Below, piece after piece: positions 13,225 to 21,469 of a stretch of 21,525 bases of DNA (positions are counted from its first letter, which is position 1; each line of letters opens with the position of its first letter). Below the pieces are notes generated by a model, which worked only from the letters and a program-made list of their open reading frames with translations, made no database searches and was not told the origin of the DNA. The DNA comes from Bacillota bacterium. Lineage in GTDB: Bacteria > Bacillota > Clostridia > Christensenellales > Borkfalkiaceae. The translations under genes and the position numbers were made by a program. The DNA is taken from the NCBI GenBank assembly GCA_003343995.1, contig QAKE01000005.1, positions 1-21,525 of the forward strand, given 5' to 3'.

Positions 13225-14198
13225 AAACTTATCTATTTGCCTTTTTGACGGCAGCCGCAATGAGCTTGCTCTTCGGCGCGGCGTTCATCCCTCTGCTGAA
13301 AAAAAGAAAGGCGCAGCAAACGATACTCAAATACGTGGAAGAACACAAAAGCAAAAACGGAACGCCCACAATGGGCGGTCTGTTTTTTATTTTCGCCGCG
13401 GTGCTCGCTTTTTTTATCTTCGGCGGCGCGAAGGGAAGAGTGGGCGCCGTTTCGGCGGTGTTCGGCACGGCGTATATGCTGACGGGCTTTTTGGACGACT
13501 TCATCAAAATCCGCTTTCGGCAGAACGAGGGGCTGAAGCCCTATCAAAAAATTCTCTTTCAGGTGCTCGTCGGCGTCATTGCCGGCGTGTTCGCCTATCG
13601 CAATTTTCTCACGGAGGCGTTTGTTCCCTTCACGAAAAACCGCGTGGATTTGGGGTGGGGGACCATACCGTTTACCGCGCTTTTGTTCATCGCCCTTTCC
13701 AACTGCGTCAATCTGACCGACGGCTTGGACGGGCTGGCGTCCTCATCGGTGCTCGGCTTTCTGTTGCCGTTCACGCTGTTGATTTTTTTACAGGCGGGAC
13801 AGGCGGCGTATCTTTCGGAGGAGGAATACCTTTCCGTCGCGCTGCTGAATTTCGCGTTGGGCGGCGCGCTCGTCGGATTTTTGTTTTTCAACACCAACCG
13901 CGCCGGCGTGTTCATGGGCGATACCGGCTCGCTGGCGCTCGGCGGATTTCTCGCGGCGCAGACGGCGTTTACGGGGAACGCCTTTTACGTTCCGATCTTC
14001 GGCGTCATGTTCGTCGTAAGCGGGCTTTCGGTCATCATTCAGGTGCTGCATTTTAAAAGAACGAAACGGCGGGTATTCTTGATGGCGCCGTATCATCACC
14101 ATTTGCAGCATAAAGGCATAAGCGAGGCGAAAATTTCATATATTTATATGGCGGTTACGCTGGTTTCCGGCTTAATTAGTCTGGTCAATTATCTATAA
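13221..14198 (+). CDS. mraY: Phospho-MurNAc-pentapeptide transferase
   Basis: A 325-residue polytopic membrane enzyme, about ten membrane segments, which joins phospho-MurNAc-pentapeptide to undecaprenyl phosphate to give lipid I. Motifs: TPTMGG (48-53), GFLDDFIK (89-96), NCVNLTDGLDGL (161-172), NTNRAGVFMGDTGSLALGG (224-242), and APYHHHLQHKG (289-299); these hold the catalytic aspartates and Mg-binding site. The start is TTG at 13221, overlapping the murE stop as TTGA. The SD is weak, so translation is probably coupled to murE. An in-frame ATG at 13260 would remove part of the first membrane helix and is less likely. murF, usually between murE and mraY, is not here. Confidence 0.95.
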   Translation: MKTYLFAFLTAAAMSLLFGAAFIPLLKKRKAQQTILKYVEEHKSKNGTPTMGGLFFIFAAVLAFFIFGGAKGRVGAVSAVFGTAYMLTGFLDDFIKIRFRQNEGLKPYQKILFQVLVGVIAGVFAYRNFLTEAFVPFTKNRVDLGWGTIPFTALLFIALSNCVNLTDGLDGLASSSVLGFLLPFTLLIFLQAGQAAYLSEEEYLSVALLNFALGGALVGFLFFNTNRAGVFMGDTGSLALGGFLAAQTAFTGNAFYVPIFGVMFVVSGLSVIIQVLHFKRTKRRVFLMAPYHHHLQHKGISEAKISYIYMAVTLVSGLISLVNYL

Positions 14199-14212
14199 AG
14201 GAAGAGTAAAAA

Positions 14213-15559
14213 ATGGATATCAAACGGCAGAAGTTTTTAGTGTTCGGATTATCGAAAAGCGGCGTGTCCGCGGCGAAATTTTTGCTCGCGCACGGCGCCG
14301 AGGTACATATTTACGAGGAGCTCGATTCGGAAAAAATCCGCGAAAATGCGAAGGAACTTGCGGAACTCGGCGCGATCGACTGCGCGCGCACCAACCGCAC
14401 CGACGAATGCGATATTTTGGTGCTCAGCCCCGGCGTGCCCATCAACCACCCGCTGCCCGTCGAGTATAAAAAACGCGGCAAGCGCGTTATCGGAGAGCTG
14501 GAACTCGGCGCGCTCTTCGTAAAATCGCCCGTCGCGGCGGTAACGGGCACCAACGGAAAGACGACGGTTTGCAATATCGTATCCGAAATGCTGACGGCGG
14601 GCGGCGTGGAAAATCGCCTTGCCGGCAATATCGGTACGCCGCTGACCGCCGAGGCGGACACGCTGGGGGATAAGATCGCCGTGGTGGAGGTTTCGAGCTT
14701 TCAGCTGGAAACGGCGCACCTTTTCACGCCGCACGTCGCCTGCGTGCTCAACCTTTCCCCCGACCATTTAGACCGCCATTACAGCATGGAAAATTATACC
14801 TTCTTGAAAAAGCGCATTTTAAAAAATATGCGGGAAAGCGAAATCGCCGTGCTCAATTACGACGACGCGGCGGTGCGCGCCTTCGCGGAAAACGCAAAAT
14901 GCCGTTTGGTATGGTTTTCCGCGAAAGAAAAGGTAGACGGCGCGTACATATCGGAGGGGAAAATCTTCCTTCGCGGCGAATACGTCTGCGACGAGAGCGC
15001 CGTCAACCTCGGCGGCATACACCGCGTGGAAAACGCCCTTGCGGCGATGTGTATCGCGGATGCTTTCGGCGTGGGTACAACCGAAATGCTTTCCGCGCTC
15101 AAAGGTTTTAAGGGCGTGCGGCACAGAAACGAATTCGTGCGCACGGTAAACGGCGTTTCTTTCTTTAACGACAGCAAGGGCACGAATACCGCCGCGGCGC
15201 TCGCGGCGGCGGAGAGTATGCGTTCGCCCACCGTCATTATTCTCGGCGGCAAGGATAAGGGCGAGGATTATGCGCCCTTGTTCAACGGACTGAAACCGAC
15301 CGCCGTCAAGGGGGCGGTGCTCGTGGGGGAAAGCCGCTTTAAGATGTTGGACGCGGCGCTGAAATGCGATTATAAAAACATCACCCTCACGAACGATTTT
15401 TCCGCCGCCGTAAAAATCGCGGCGATGCTGGCGGAGCGCGGCGGAAACGTTCTGTTAAGCCCCGCTACGGCGAGTTTCGATATGTTCGGCGGCTACGAAG
15501 AGCGCGGGGAAACGTTTTGCAAGATCGTAGAGGGGTTGTATGCCGAAACTGAAGAATAA
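14213..15559 (+). CDS. murD: UDP-MurNAc-L-Ala:D-Glu ligase
   Basis: A 448-residue cytosolic ligase that adds D-glutamate to UDP-MurNAc-L-alanine. Motifs: N-terminal Rossmann-like FGLSKSGVSAAKFL (11-24), LSPGVP (71-76), TGTNGKTT (111-118), EVSSFQLE (159-166), NLSPDHLDRH (180-189), FFNDSKGTNTAAALAA and ILGGKDKG in the C-terminal domain. It starts with ATG at 14213, with AAAGGAAGAG upstream, 14 nt after mraY. The end overlaps ftsW by 20 nt. Length is normal. Confidence 0.96.
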   Translation: MDIKRQKFLVFGLSKSGVSAAKFLLAHGAEVHIYEELDSEKIRENAKELAELGAIDCARTNRTDECDILVLSPGVPINHPLPVEYKKRGKRVIGELELGALFVKSPVAAVTGTNGKTTVCNIVSEMLTAGGVENRLAGNIGTPLTAEADTLGDKIAVVEVSSFQLETAHLFTPHVACVLNLSPDHLDRHYSMENYTFLKKRILKNMRESEIAVLNYDDAAVRAFAENAKCRLVWFSAKEKVDGAYISEGKIFLRGEYVCDESAVNLGGIHRVENALAAMCIADAFGVGTTEMLSALKGFKGVRHRNEFVRTVNGVSFFNDSKGTNTAAALAAAESMRSPTVIILGGKDKGEDYAPLFNGLKPTAVKGAVLVGESRFKMLDAALKCDYKNITLTNDFSAAVKIAAMLAERGGNVLLSPATASFDMFGGYEERGETFCKIVEGLYAETEE

Positions 15560-16652
15560 AACCGCGCCCCGCGCGTCGGGCGACGTTTTTTTGCTTGCGG
15601 CGGTGGTGCTGCTCAGCGTGATCGGCTGCGTATTCATCTATTCGGCAAGCAGTTATTCCGCCGAAGCCACCTACGGCGATTCCTTTTATTTCGTGAAAAA
15701 ACAGGCGATCGGCATTGCTCTCGGCGTGGCGGCGATGCTGTTTACCGCGAATTTTTCCTATGAAAAGCTCAAAAAATTCGCTCTGCCGCTGGCGATCGTC
15801 GCCCTTGTGCTGCTCGCTTTGGTTTTCGTGCCGTTCGTCGGCGTGGAAAATTACGGCGCGAAACGGTGGATCGGCATCGGCTCGCTCACGGTGCAACCGT
15901 CGGAAATCGCCAAATTCGCCTTCATTCTGTTCACGGCGGCTTATATTGCGAAGCGCCCCGACCGCGCCCGTTCCTTCAAGGGGATTTTGCCGGTGCTGGG
16001 GTACGGCGCGGCGCTGTGCGTGCTCATCATTTTGGAGCCGAATATGTCCATCACCGCCTGCGTGGGGATGCTGATGATCGCCATGCTGTTTTCCGCGGGA
16101 ATGAAAATCAAGCATTTTATGTGTATTCTTTTGCCCGCGCTCGCGCTGGGTGTGGCGCTGATTTTTGCGGAGCCGTACCGCTTGAGCCGCCTATCGGCGT
16201 TTTTGAATCCGTGGGCGTCGCCGAAGGGGGAAGGGTATCAGCTCATTCAGTCGCTGTACGCGCTCGGCAGCGGCGGCTGGTTCGGCGTGGGGTTGTTCAA
16301 TTCCCGCCAGAAATACGCGTTTCTGCCCTTTTCGGAATCGGATTTTATCCTTTCCGTCATCGGGGAGGAAACGGGATTTATCGGACTTCTGGCGTTTTTC
16401 GCATTGCTCGGATTTATCGTTTACCGCGGTATCCGCATCGCGGCTTCCACGAAAAACGTATTCGCTTATCTGCTGGCGATGGGAATCACCTTTATTTTCG
16501 GGATTCAGGTGCTTGTCAACGCGTTGGTGGTTACGGGCAGCATCCCGCCGACGGGACTGCCGCTGCCCCTCGTTTCCAGCGGCAATACTTCCATCATCAT
16601 ATTTTTGGCGGAGTTCGGCGTGCTCTATAACATATCGAAGGGCGGAGTTTAA
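15540..16652 (+). CDS. ftsW: SEDS glycosyltransferase FtsW
   Basis: A 370-residue membrane protein with about ten helices; SEDS enzymes polymerise lipid II into glycan strands, and FtsW does so at the septum with FtsI. Motifs: SASSYSAEATYGDSFYFVKK (first extracytoplasmic loop), KRWIGIGSLTVQPSEIAKF, ILEPNMS, GEGYQLIQSLYALGSGGWFG, and FLPFSESDFILSVIGEETGF, which holds the Asp of the proposed active site. Then PTGLPLPLVSSGNTSIIIF. The last motif is usually PLPFISYGGTS, so YGG is SGN here. FtsW rather than RodA is inferred from its place between murD and murA in a division cluster. The start at 15540 has AGAGGGG 4 nt upstream and overlaps murD by 20 nt. Confidence 0.93.
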   Translation: MPKLKNKTAPRASGDVFLLAAVVLLSVIGCVFIYSASSYSAEATYGDSFYFVKKQAIGIALGVAAMLFTANFSYEKLKKFALPLAIVALVLLALVFVPFVGVENYGAKRWIGIGSLTVQPSEIAKFAFILFTAAYIAKRPDRARSFKGILPVLGYGAALCVLIILEPNMSITACVGMLMIAMLFSAGMKIKHFMCILLPALALGVALIFAEPYRLSRLSAFLNPWASPKGEGYQLIQSLYALGSGGWFGVGLFNSRQKYAFLPFSESDFILSVIGEETGFIGLLAFFALLGFIVYRGIRIAASTKNVFAYLLAMGITFIFGIQVLVNALVVTGSIPPTGLPLPLVSSGNTSIIIFLAEFGVLYNISKGGV

Positions 16653-16664
16653 CGTTTTAAGCGG

Positions 16665-16715
16665 TTTTGCCATATTATGTTATATAGAAAAGGCGGTAAA
16701 ACCAATATGGCAAAA
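16665..16715 (+). repeat. 12-bp perfect inverted repeat spanning the murA start codon
   Basis: TTTTGCCATATT (16665-16676) is the exact reverse complement of AATATGGCAAAA (16704-16715). The right arm contains the murA ATG (16707-16709), and the 27-nt loop contains the SD AAAAGGCGG. In RNA it would hide the start codon; as DNA it could be an operator. A weak promoter candidate (TTAACG, 18 bp, TATTAT 16673-16678) overlaps the left arm. Confidence 0.7.
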
Positions 16716-17957
16716 TACATAATCAAAGGCGGAATCAGGCTTGACGGAAAAATAGAGGCGGAATCGGCGAAAAATGCCGTTCTGCCTCTTTTGGCTGCGT
16801 CGGTATTGACGGATGAAGAAGTCATAATTAAAAATTGCCCGCCCATTCTCGACGTGGAAAGCATGATTCGCATTTTAAAAGAACTCGGTGTAAAAGTGCG
16901 TTACGAGGGGAAGAATTTAATCGTAAACGCCTCCGCGATGCACGGATATACGATACCTTACAGTTTATCGAAGGAAATGCGCTCGTCCATCTTTATGCTC
17001 GGCGCGCTCATTTCGCGTTTTAAATCGGCGGAAGCGTCCTATCCGGGCGGTTGCGATATCGGACTTCGCCCCATCGATTTACACCTGCACGGGCTGAAAC
17101 AGATGGGGGTGAAAGTGGACGAGGCGGGCGGCGAAATCGTCTGCCGCGCGGAACGGCTCAAGGGCGGGGACATTTACTTCGATTTTCCCAGCGTGGGCGC
17201 AACGGAAAACATCATTCTAGCCGGCGTGCTGGCGGAAGGAAGAACGGTGATACATAACGCGGCGAAGGAGCCGGAAGTGGAGGACTTGCAGCATTTTCTC
17301 AATACCATGGGGGCGCGGGTGTCCGGCGCGGGCACGAGCGTCATCGTGGTGGACGGGGTGAAAAAACTGCACGGAACGGAATATAAACCGCTCTTCGACA
17401 GGATCGAAGCGGGCACATATCTCGTCGCGGCGGCGGCTACGGGCGGAGAAATCGAAATAAGTAACTGCAATGCGGAAAAAATTTCCGCTTTATTACATAA
17501 ACTTTGCGATAATACTTGTAAAATCACCGTAAAAAATGATATAATATATCTGCGTAGCGGTAACGGGCGGAAGAGCTTTAACATAGAGACGCTCCCGTAC
17601 CCCGGTTTTCCGACGGATATGCAGGCGCAGATGGTCGCGCTCGCCGCGGTGAGCGACGGGATCTCCGTCATCCGCGAAAATATTTTCGAAACGCGGTTCA
17701 AGCACGTGCGGGAACTCAACCGCATGGGTGCGAATATCGTGGTGAAGGACAGGGTTGCCATCGTCAGCGGGGTAAAACAGCTTGCGGGCGCGAAGGTGAC
17801 CGCGCACGATTTAAGGGGCGGCGCGGCGCTGATCGTCGCGGGGCTCAACGCCGCGGGGACGACGGTCATCGAGGACGTCCGGCACGTGGAACGCGGGTAT
17901 TATATGCCGGAGCAAAAGTTCCGCGCGCTGGGCGCGGATTTCACGCGCATCGATTAA
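16707..17957 (+). CDS. murA: UDP-GlcNAc 1-carboxyvinyltransferase
   Basis: A 416-residue cytosolic enzyme for the first committed step of peptidoglycan synthesis: enolpyruvyl transfer from PEP to UDP-GlcNAc. Motifs: ESAKNAVLPLL (19-29, Lys22 and Asn23), MRSSIFMLG (91-99), PGGCDIGLRPIDLH (113-126) with the loop cysteine Cys116 that fosfomycin attacks, FPSVGATENI, and LPYPGFPTDMQAQ. Start ATG 16707 gives the family N-terminus MAKYIIKGG and keeps E. coli-like numbering; SD AAAAGGCGG is about 10 nt upstream. An in-frame ATG at 16677 would add ten atypical residues and lacks an SD. Its position between ftsW and divIB replaces the usual murG-murC-murB block. Confidence 0.95.
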   Translation: MAKYIIKGGIRLDGKIEAESAKNAVLPLLAASVLTDEEVIIKNCPPILDVESMIRILKELGVKVRYEGKNLIVNASAMHGYTIPYSLSKEMRSSIFMLGALISRFKSAEASYPGGCDIGLRPIDLHLHGLKQMGVKVDEAGGEIVCRAERLKGGDIYFDFPSVGATENIILAGVLAEGRTVIHNAAKEPEVEDLQHFLNTMGARVSGAGTSVIVVDGVKKLHGTEYKPLFDRIEAGTYLVAAAATGGEIEISNCNAEKISALLHKLCDNTCKITVKNDIIYLRSGNGRKSFNIETLPYPGFPTDMQAQMVALAAVSDGISVIRENIFETRFKHVRELNRMGANIVVKDRVAIVSGVKQLAGAKVTAHDLRGGAALIVAGLNAAGTTVIEDVRHVERGYYMPEQKFRALGADFTRID

Positions 17958-17970
17958 CTTTGGGTGAACA

Positions 17971-18777
17971 ATGAAAGGAAAAGGCAGATTTTTTCTCAAC
18001 TTCATCGTCGCGGCGGCGTTCGCCGTCATCGTGATCGCGTCGTTTTTTTCGGTGTTTTCCGTTGCCGACGTGAAAATGCGCGTTTCCGCAGGGGAAAACG
18101 GCGTTTTCTACGCGCGCGAGGCGAAGAAGGAACTCGAAAAATTCCGCGGAAAAAGTCTGCTCTTTCTCGATATGGACGAGGTGGCGGCAACCCTTGCCGC
18201 CTATCCCTATTTAGAGGTGGACAAGCTGGAGAAGTTCTATCCGAACGCCATCGTCGCGGAAGTGTCCGAACGGCGCGAGATTTTTCTTTTTGAAAGCGGC
18301 GGAGACGAATATGTTTTAGACGGGTTCGGTTTCGTTTTGGCGAAAAATCCCGCGGAGGAAAAATCGCTTATCCGCCTGTATGCGAGCGATATGGAAGGAA
18401 ACGCCATACCGGCGACTTTCGCCGAGGTGGGGCAAACCCTTCGCGCGGAGGACGGCGGCATCCTTTCTTTGGTGTATTCCATGAGCGAGATCGCCGCGTA
18501 TACCGATAACGTTTCCGCCATCGAGGTGAAATACGGCGCGATCGGCGGGGAAGTGTTGATGGACGAAGTGGTCTTTCACATGCGCACGGGCGTGGAAATC
18601 TGGGCGTACAGCGTGTTCGACGACGGGACGGACAAGATGAAAAAGGCGATGGAAGTTTATGAAAAGACTTCCGATTACAATAAAGGCATGAATTATATCG
18701 TCGTGAACAAGGCGAACGGGGAAATCGTCGCCTACTATACTCGTGAAAATCCGATGTCGGCGACGTCGAGTCATTAA
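17971..18777 (+). CDS. divIB: Cell division protein DivIB/FtsQ
   Basis: A 268-residue bitopic protein: short basic cytoplasmic start MKGKGRFF, one membrane helix (about 8-30), then an extracytoplasmic POTRA-like domain (VADVKMRVSAGENGVFYARE, GKSLLFLDMDEVAATLAAYP, YLEVDKLEKFYPNAIVAEVS, ERREIFLFE) and the FtsQ/DivIB beta domain (YVLDGFGFVLA; IEVKYGAIGGEVLMDEVVFH). It forms the septal regulatory complex with FtsL and DivIC. The ATG lies 13 nt after murA, with a weak SD (TTGGGTGA). The position between murA and ftsA agrees with divIB/ftsQ. Confidence 0.9.
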   Translation: MKGKGRFFLNFIVAAAFAVIVIASFFSVFSVADVKMRVSAGENGVFYAREAKKELEKFRGKSLLFLDMDEVAATLAAYPYLEVDKLEKFYPNAIVAEVSERREIFLFESGGDEYVLDGFGFVLAKNPAEEKSLIRLYASDMEGNAIPATFAEVGQTLRAEDGGILSLVYSMSEIAAYTDNVSAIEVKYGAIGGEVLMDEVVFHMRTGVEIWAYSVFDDGTDKMKKAMEVYEKTSDYNKGMNYIVVNKANGEIVAYYTRENPMSATSSH

Positions 18778-18795
18778 ATAACGGGGAAAGGAAGG

Positions 18796-19950
18796 ATGCA
18801 GAAGAAAACGGTTACGGTTCTCGACGTGGGGTCGTCCTGCGTTACCGCCGCGGTTGCGGAAAGCGGACCGAACAACACCATCGTCATCAAGGGGTTTGCA
18901 AAGCAAACCTATTCCGGTTTTGCCGACGGCGAGTTTTTCGACAGAGCCGAAACGGAAGGCGCGGTACGCGCCTGTCTGAAACAGGTGTGCGTCAGCTCGA
19001 AAAACGTGCCCGATACGGTGTATATCGGCGTGCCGGGGGAATTTACCACGGTGGTTCTCAAGGACTATCAGATCGCCTTCGACCGTGCGCGGAAGATCGG
19101 CGAAAACGAGTTGAACCGTCTTTACGACACCGCGTACGAGCTCAAATCCAAGCGGTATTCGATCATCAACCGCTCGGGCGTATATTTCACGTTGGACGAC
19201 GCGCGCCGCGTTGCCGATCCCGTCGGGGAAACGGGCAAGGTGCTGCAAGGTTGTTTGTCCTACGTGCTCTGCGATAAAAAATTTATAGATCTTTTTTCGC
19301 CCGTCGTGTCGAAGTGCGGCGCGGAACGGGTGGAATTCGTATCTTCCGCGTTGGCGGAAGCGCTCGGTCTTTTTGCGCCGGAAGTGCGCGACAGAACGGC
19401 GATTTTGCTCGATATCGGCTATATTACGACGAGTTTTTCCATCGTGCAGGGCGATGCGATCATTTATCAAAAGGGATTTTCTTACGGCGGCGGGTATATC
19501 GCCGCGGCGTTTACCGAGTATTTCGACATCGACGCGGACATCGCCGAAAAGTTGAAACGAAAAGTCAATCTCAGCATCGGCGGAGAGAGCGAAACGTATA
19601 AAGTTCTGGACGGGGATAAGGAATATTCCTTTCCCGCGGACAAGGTCAATGAAATCGTGTTTGCAAGTTTGGACGAGGTGTGCGAAAACATCGAATTTTG
19701 CATTACGGACAGCCGTTTCGTCATTCCCGAATACGTGCCGCTGTCAATAACGGGCGGGGGAATATGCTATATCCGCGGCGCGAAAGAACACATGTCGCGC
19801 AGGCTGAACATGGTAACGGAAACGCTGACGCCCAATTTGCCCAACCGAAACAGACCGTCGGATTCGTCTATGGCGGCGTTGATTTCTTTGGCGTTGAAAC
19901 AACCGGTAAAAAAGACGGGATTTTTAAAAAAATTATTTAATTTCAAATAA
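18796..19950 (+). CDS. ftsA: Cell division protein FtsA
   Basis: A 384-residue actin-fold ATPase that tethers FtsZ to the membrane. Motifs: VTVLDVGSSCVTAAVAE (phosphate 1), AILLDIGYITTSFSIVQGD (phosphate 2), SYGGGYIAAAF, and LSITGGGICYIRGAKE (adenosine site). The 1C region (GVPGEFTTVV) is present. The C-terminus KKTGFLKKLFNFK is a basic amphipathic helix, the usual membrane-targeting sequence. SD GGGGAAAGGAAGG directly precedes the ATG. Next to ftsZ, as in most bacteria. Somewhat shorter than E. coli FtsA (420). Confidence 0.94.
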   Translation: MQKKTVTVLDVGSSCVTAAVAESGPNNTIVIKGFAKQTYSGFADGEFFDRAETEGAVRACLKQVCVSSKNVPDTVYIGVPGEFTTVVLKDYQIAFDRARKIGENELNRLYDTAYELKSKRYSIINRSGVYFTLDDARRVADPVGETGKVLQGCLSYVLCDKKFIDLFSPVVSKCGAERVEFVSSALAEALGLFAPEVRDRTAILLDIGYITTSFSIVQGDAIIYQKGFSYGGGYIAAAFTEYFDIDADIAEKLKRKVNLSIGGESETYKVLDGDKEYSFPADKVNEIVFASLDEVCENIEFCITDSRFVIPEYVPLSITGGGICYIRGAKEHMSRRLNMVTETLTPNLPNRNRPSDSSMAALISLALKQPVKKTGFLKKLFNFK

Positions 19951-19980
19951 AATAAAGTTAGTAAAGCGGAGGAAATAAAA

Positions 19981-21273
19981 ATGTTTTACAGTGAGGAAAA
20001 TACGAACATCGCAGTGATCAAGGTCATCGGCGTAGGGGGCGGCGGAAATAACGCCATCAACAGCATGCTCGAATCCAATATGACGAGCGCCGAATATATT
20101 TCGGTAAACACCGATAAGCAGGTGCTGTTGCTGTCTAAAGCGGACAAGCGTATTCAGATCGGCGAAAGCCTTACCAAGGGCTTGGGCGCCGGCGCGAATC
20201 CCGACGTAGGGGAAAGAGCCGCGGAAGAGAGCAAAGAGGAGCTTACCGAACTCATTAAGGGAACGGATCTGCTGTTTATCGCCGCAGGTATGGGCGGCGG
20301 CACGGGCACGGGCGCCGCGCCCGTCATCGCGCGTATTGCGAAAGAACTCGGCGTGCTCACCGTAGCCGTCGTTACGAAACCGTTTTCCTTTGAAGGCAGA
20401 AAGCGCGAAGAAAACGCGAAAAACGGCATCATCAATCTGAGAAAATACGTGGATACCCTCGTGGTCATTCCCAACGATAAGCTGTTGCAGGTGTTGCCGG
20501 GGTCTACGCCTTTCGGCGACGCTTTCAAGGTCGCGGACGACGTGCTGAAACAAGGTATCAGCGGCATCGTAAACCTCATCGCAACGCCCGCGCTCATCAA
20601 TCTCGACTTTGCGGACGTGAGCACCGTCATGCGCAATCAAGGACTTGCGCACATGGGTATCGGTCGCGCTAAGGGCGAAAATAAGATGATCGAGGCGGTT
20701 CGTCAGGCAGTGTCCAGCCCGCTGCTCGAAACGACCATCGAGGGCGCAAAGGGCGTAATTCTGAACATCACGGGGGGCAAGGATATGTCGCTCGGCGAGG
20801 TGAGCGAGGCGGCGAAATTGGTGCAGGGCGTTATCGATTATTCGGCGAATATCATATTCGGCGCCGCGATCGACGAAACCTTTTCCGATGAAGTCGCCGT
20901 AACGATCATAGCTACCGGTTTCAGCAGCGCGCCTGCGGCGATGCCCGAGGAGGTGGATTCCGTTCAGGCGTTGAATATCAAGAAGGAAGACCCGAAACCC
21001 GCGCCCAGATACGCCGAGCCGGTGAAGAGCAATATTCCGCCGCTGATTTACGAATTTGAAACGGGCAGAAAATACGAAGAGGACTTCGCTCCCAAACAAG
21101 CGCCCGCGGCAGAAACGCCGCGTCCGGCGGTTGCGTCGAACCCCGTTTCCGATAAAAAGCTGGAGGAAGTGTCCAAAGCGATTTTTGAAGACGAAACCGA
21201 CGATGTTCCGTCTCCCCGCATCGAAAAAAAGGAACTTCCCGCATTTATGAGAAAGATTTTCGGCAAAAAATAA
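19981..21273 (+). CDS. ftsZ: Cell division GTPase FtsZ
   Basis: A 430-residue tubulin homologue that forms the Z ring. Motifs: VIGVGGGGNNAINSM (15-29), the tubulin signature GMGGGTGTGAAP (103-114), PFSFEGRKR (134-142), and the T7 loop NLDFADV (207-213) with catalytic Asp. The GTPase core ends near 317; a variable acidic linker (318-410) follows. The C-terminal peptide ELPAFMRKIFGKK is the site that FtsA and other partners bind; the basic end is typical of the variable tail. SD GGAGG lies 8-9 nt before the ATG. It is the last gene of the cluster; no clear terminator follows before the tRNA promoter. Confidence 0.97.
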   Translation: MFYSEENTNIAVIKVIGVGGGGNNAINSMLESNMTSAEYISVNTDKQVLLLSKADKRIQIGESLTKGLGAGANPDVGERAAEESKEELTELIKGTDLLFIAAGMGGGTGTGAAPVIARIAKELGVLTVAVVTKPFSFEGRKREENAKNGIINLRKYVDTLVVIPNDKLLQVLPGSTPFGDAFKVADDVLKQGISGIVNLIATPALINLDFADVSTVMRNQGLAHMGIGRAKGENKMIEAVRQAVSSPLLETTIEGAKGVILNITGGKDMSLGEVSEAAKLVQGVIDYSANIIFGAAIDETFSDEVAVTIIATGFSSAPAAMPEEVDSVQALNIKKEDPKPAPRYAEPVKSNIPPLIYEFETGRKYEEDFAPKQAPAAETPRPAVASNPVSDKKLEEVSKAIFEDETDDVPSPRIEKKELPAFMRKIFGKK

Positions 21274-21291
21274 ATTTTGCACGCGATATGA

Positions 21292-21320
21292 TTGACAACG
21301 CAAAGCATTTCAGTTATAAT
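21292..21320 (+). promoter_or_regulatory. Consensus promoter of the tRNA-Thr locus
   Basis: -35 TTGACA (21292-21297), 17-bp spacer, -10 TATAAT (21315-21320): a perfect sigma-A promoter. The expected start lies about 40 nt before the first tRNA-Thr-like copy. Confidence 0.9.
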
Positions 21321-21330
21321 TGATAATGTT

Positions 21331-21352
21331 TTGCGCGTCATTTTGCGCGCAA
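21331..21352 (+). repeat. Inverted repeat in the tRNA leader
   Basis: TTGCGCG (21331-21337) and CGCGCAA (21346-21352) form a 7-bp stem with an 8-nt loop just after the predicted transcription start. The block TTTTGCGCG also occurs twice in direct orientation here. No T-run follows, so it is not a terminator; it may be a processing feature of the precursor. Confidence 0.5.
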
Positions 21353-21367
21353 TATAAAATCACATAC

Positions 21368-21443
21368 GCTGCTATGGCTCAGTAGGTAGAGCACGTCCTT
21401 GGTAAGGTGTGCCAGCCGCAAAGGCGAGGGTCGCCGAAACCCT
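21368..21443 (+). pseudogene. Degenerate tRNA-Thr(GGT) copy
   Basis: The first 40 nt (acceptor GCTGCTA, D-arm, anticodon loop TTGGTAA with anticodon GGT) equal the downstream tRNA-Thr except for one T/C change. After GGTAAGG the sequence diverges: the 3' anticodon strand GGACG is GGTGT, about 17 nt are inserted (around 21408-21424), and then CGAGGGTCGCCG resembles the normal CGAGGTCACCGG. A 5-bp/7-nt T-arm-like hairpin (AGGGT, loop CGCCGAA, ACCCT, 21427-21443) remains. No 3' strand pairs with the acceptor. It is probably nonfunctional as a tRNA. Confidence 0.75.
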
Positions 21444-21469
21444 ATAAAAATCGGCAAAAAACTGTATAT

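Noticed and set aside
18316..21303. Long open frames on the minus strand opposite divIB, ftsA and ftsZ
   Set aside because: They are antisense shadows of GC-biased codons in strongly supported plus-strand genes and show no recognisable domains or SD.
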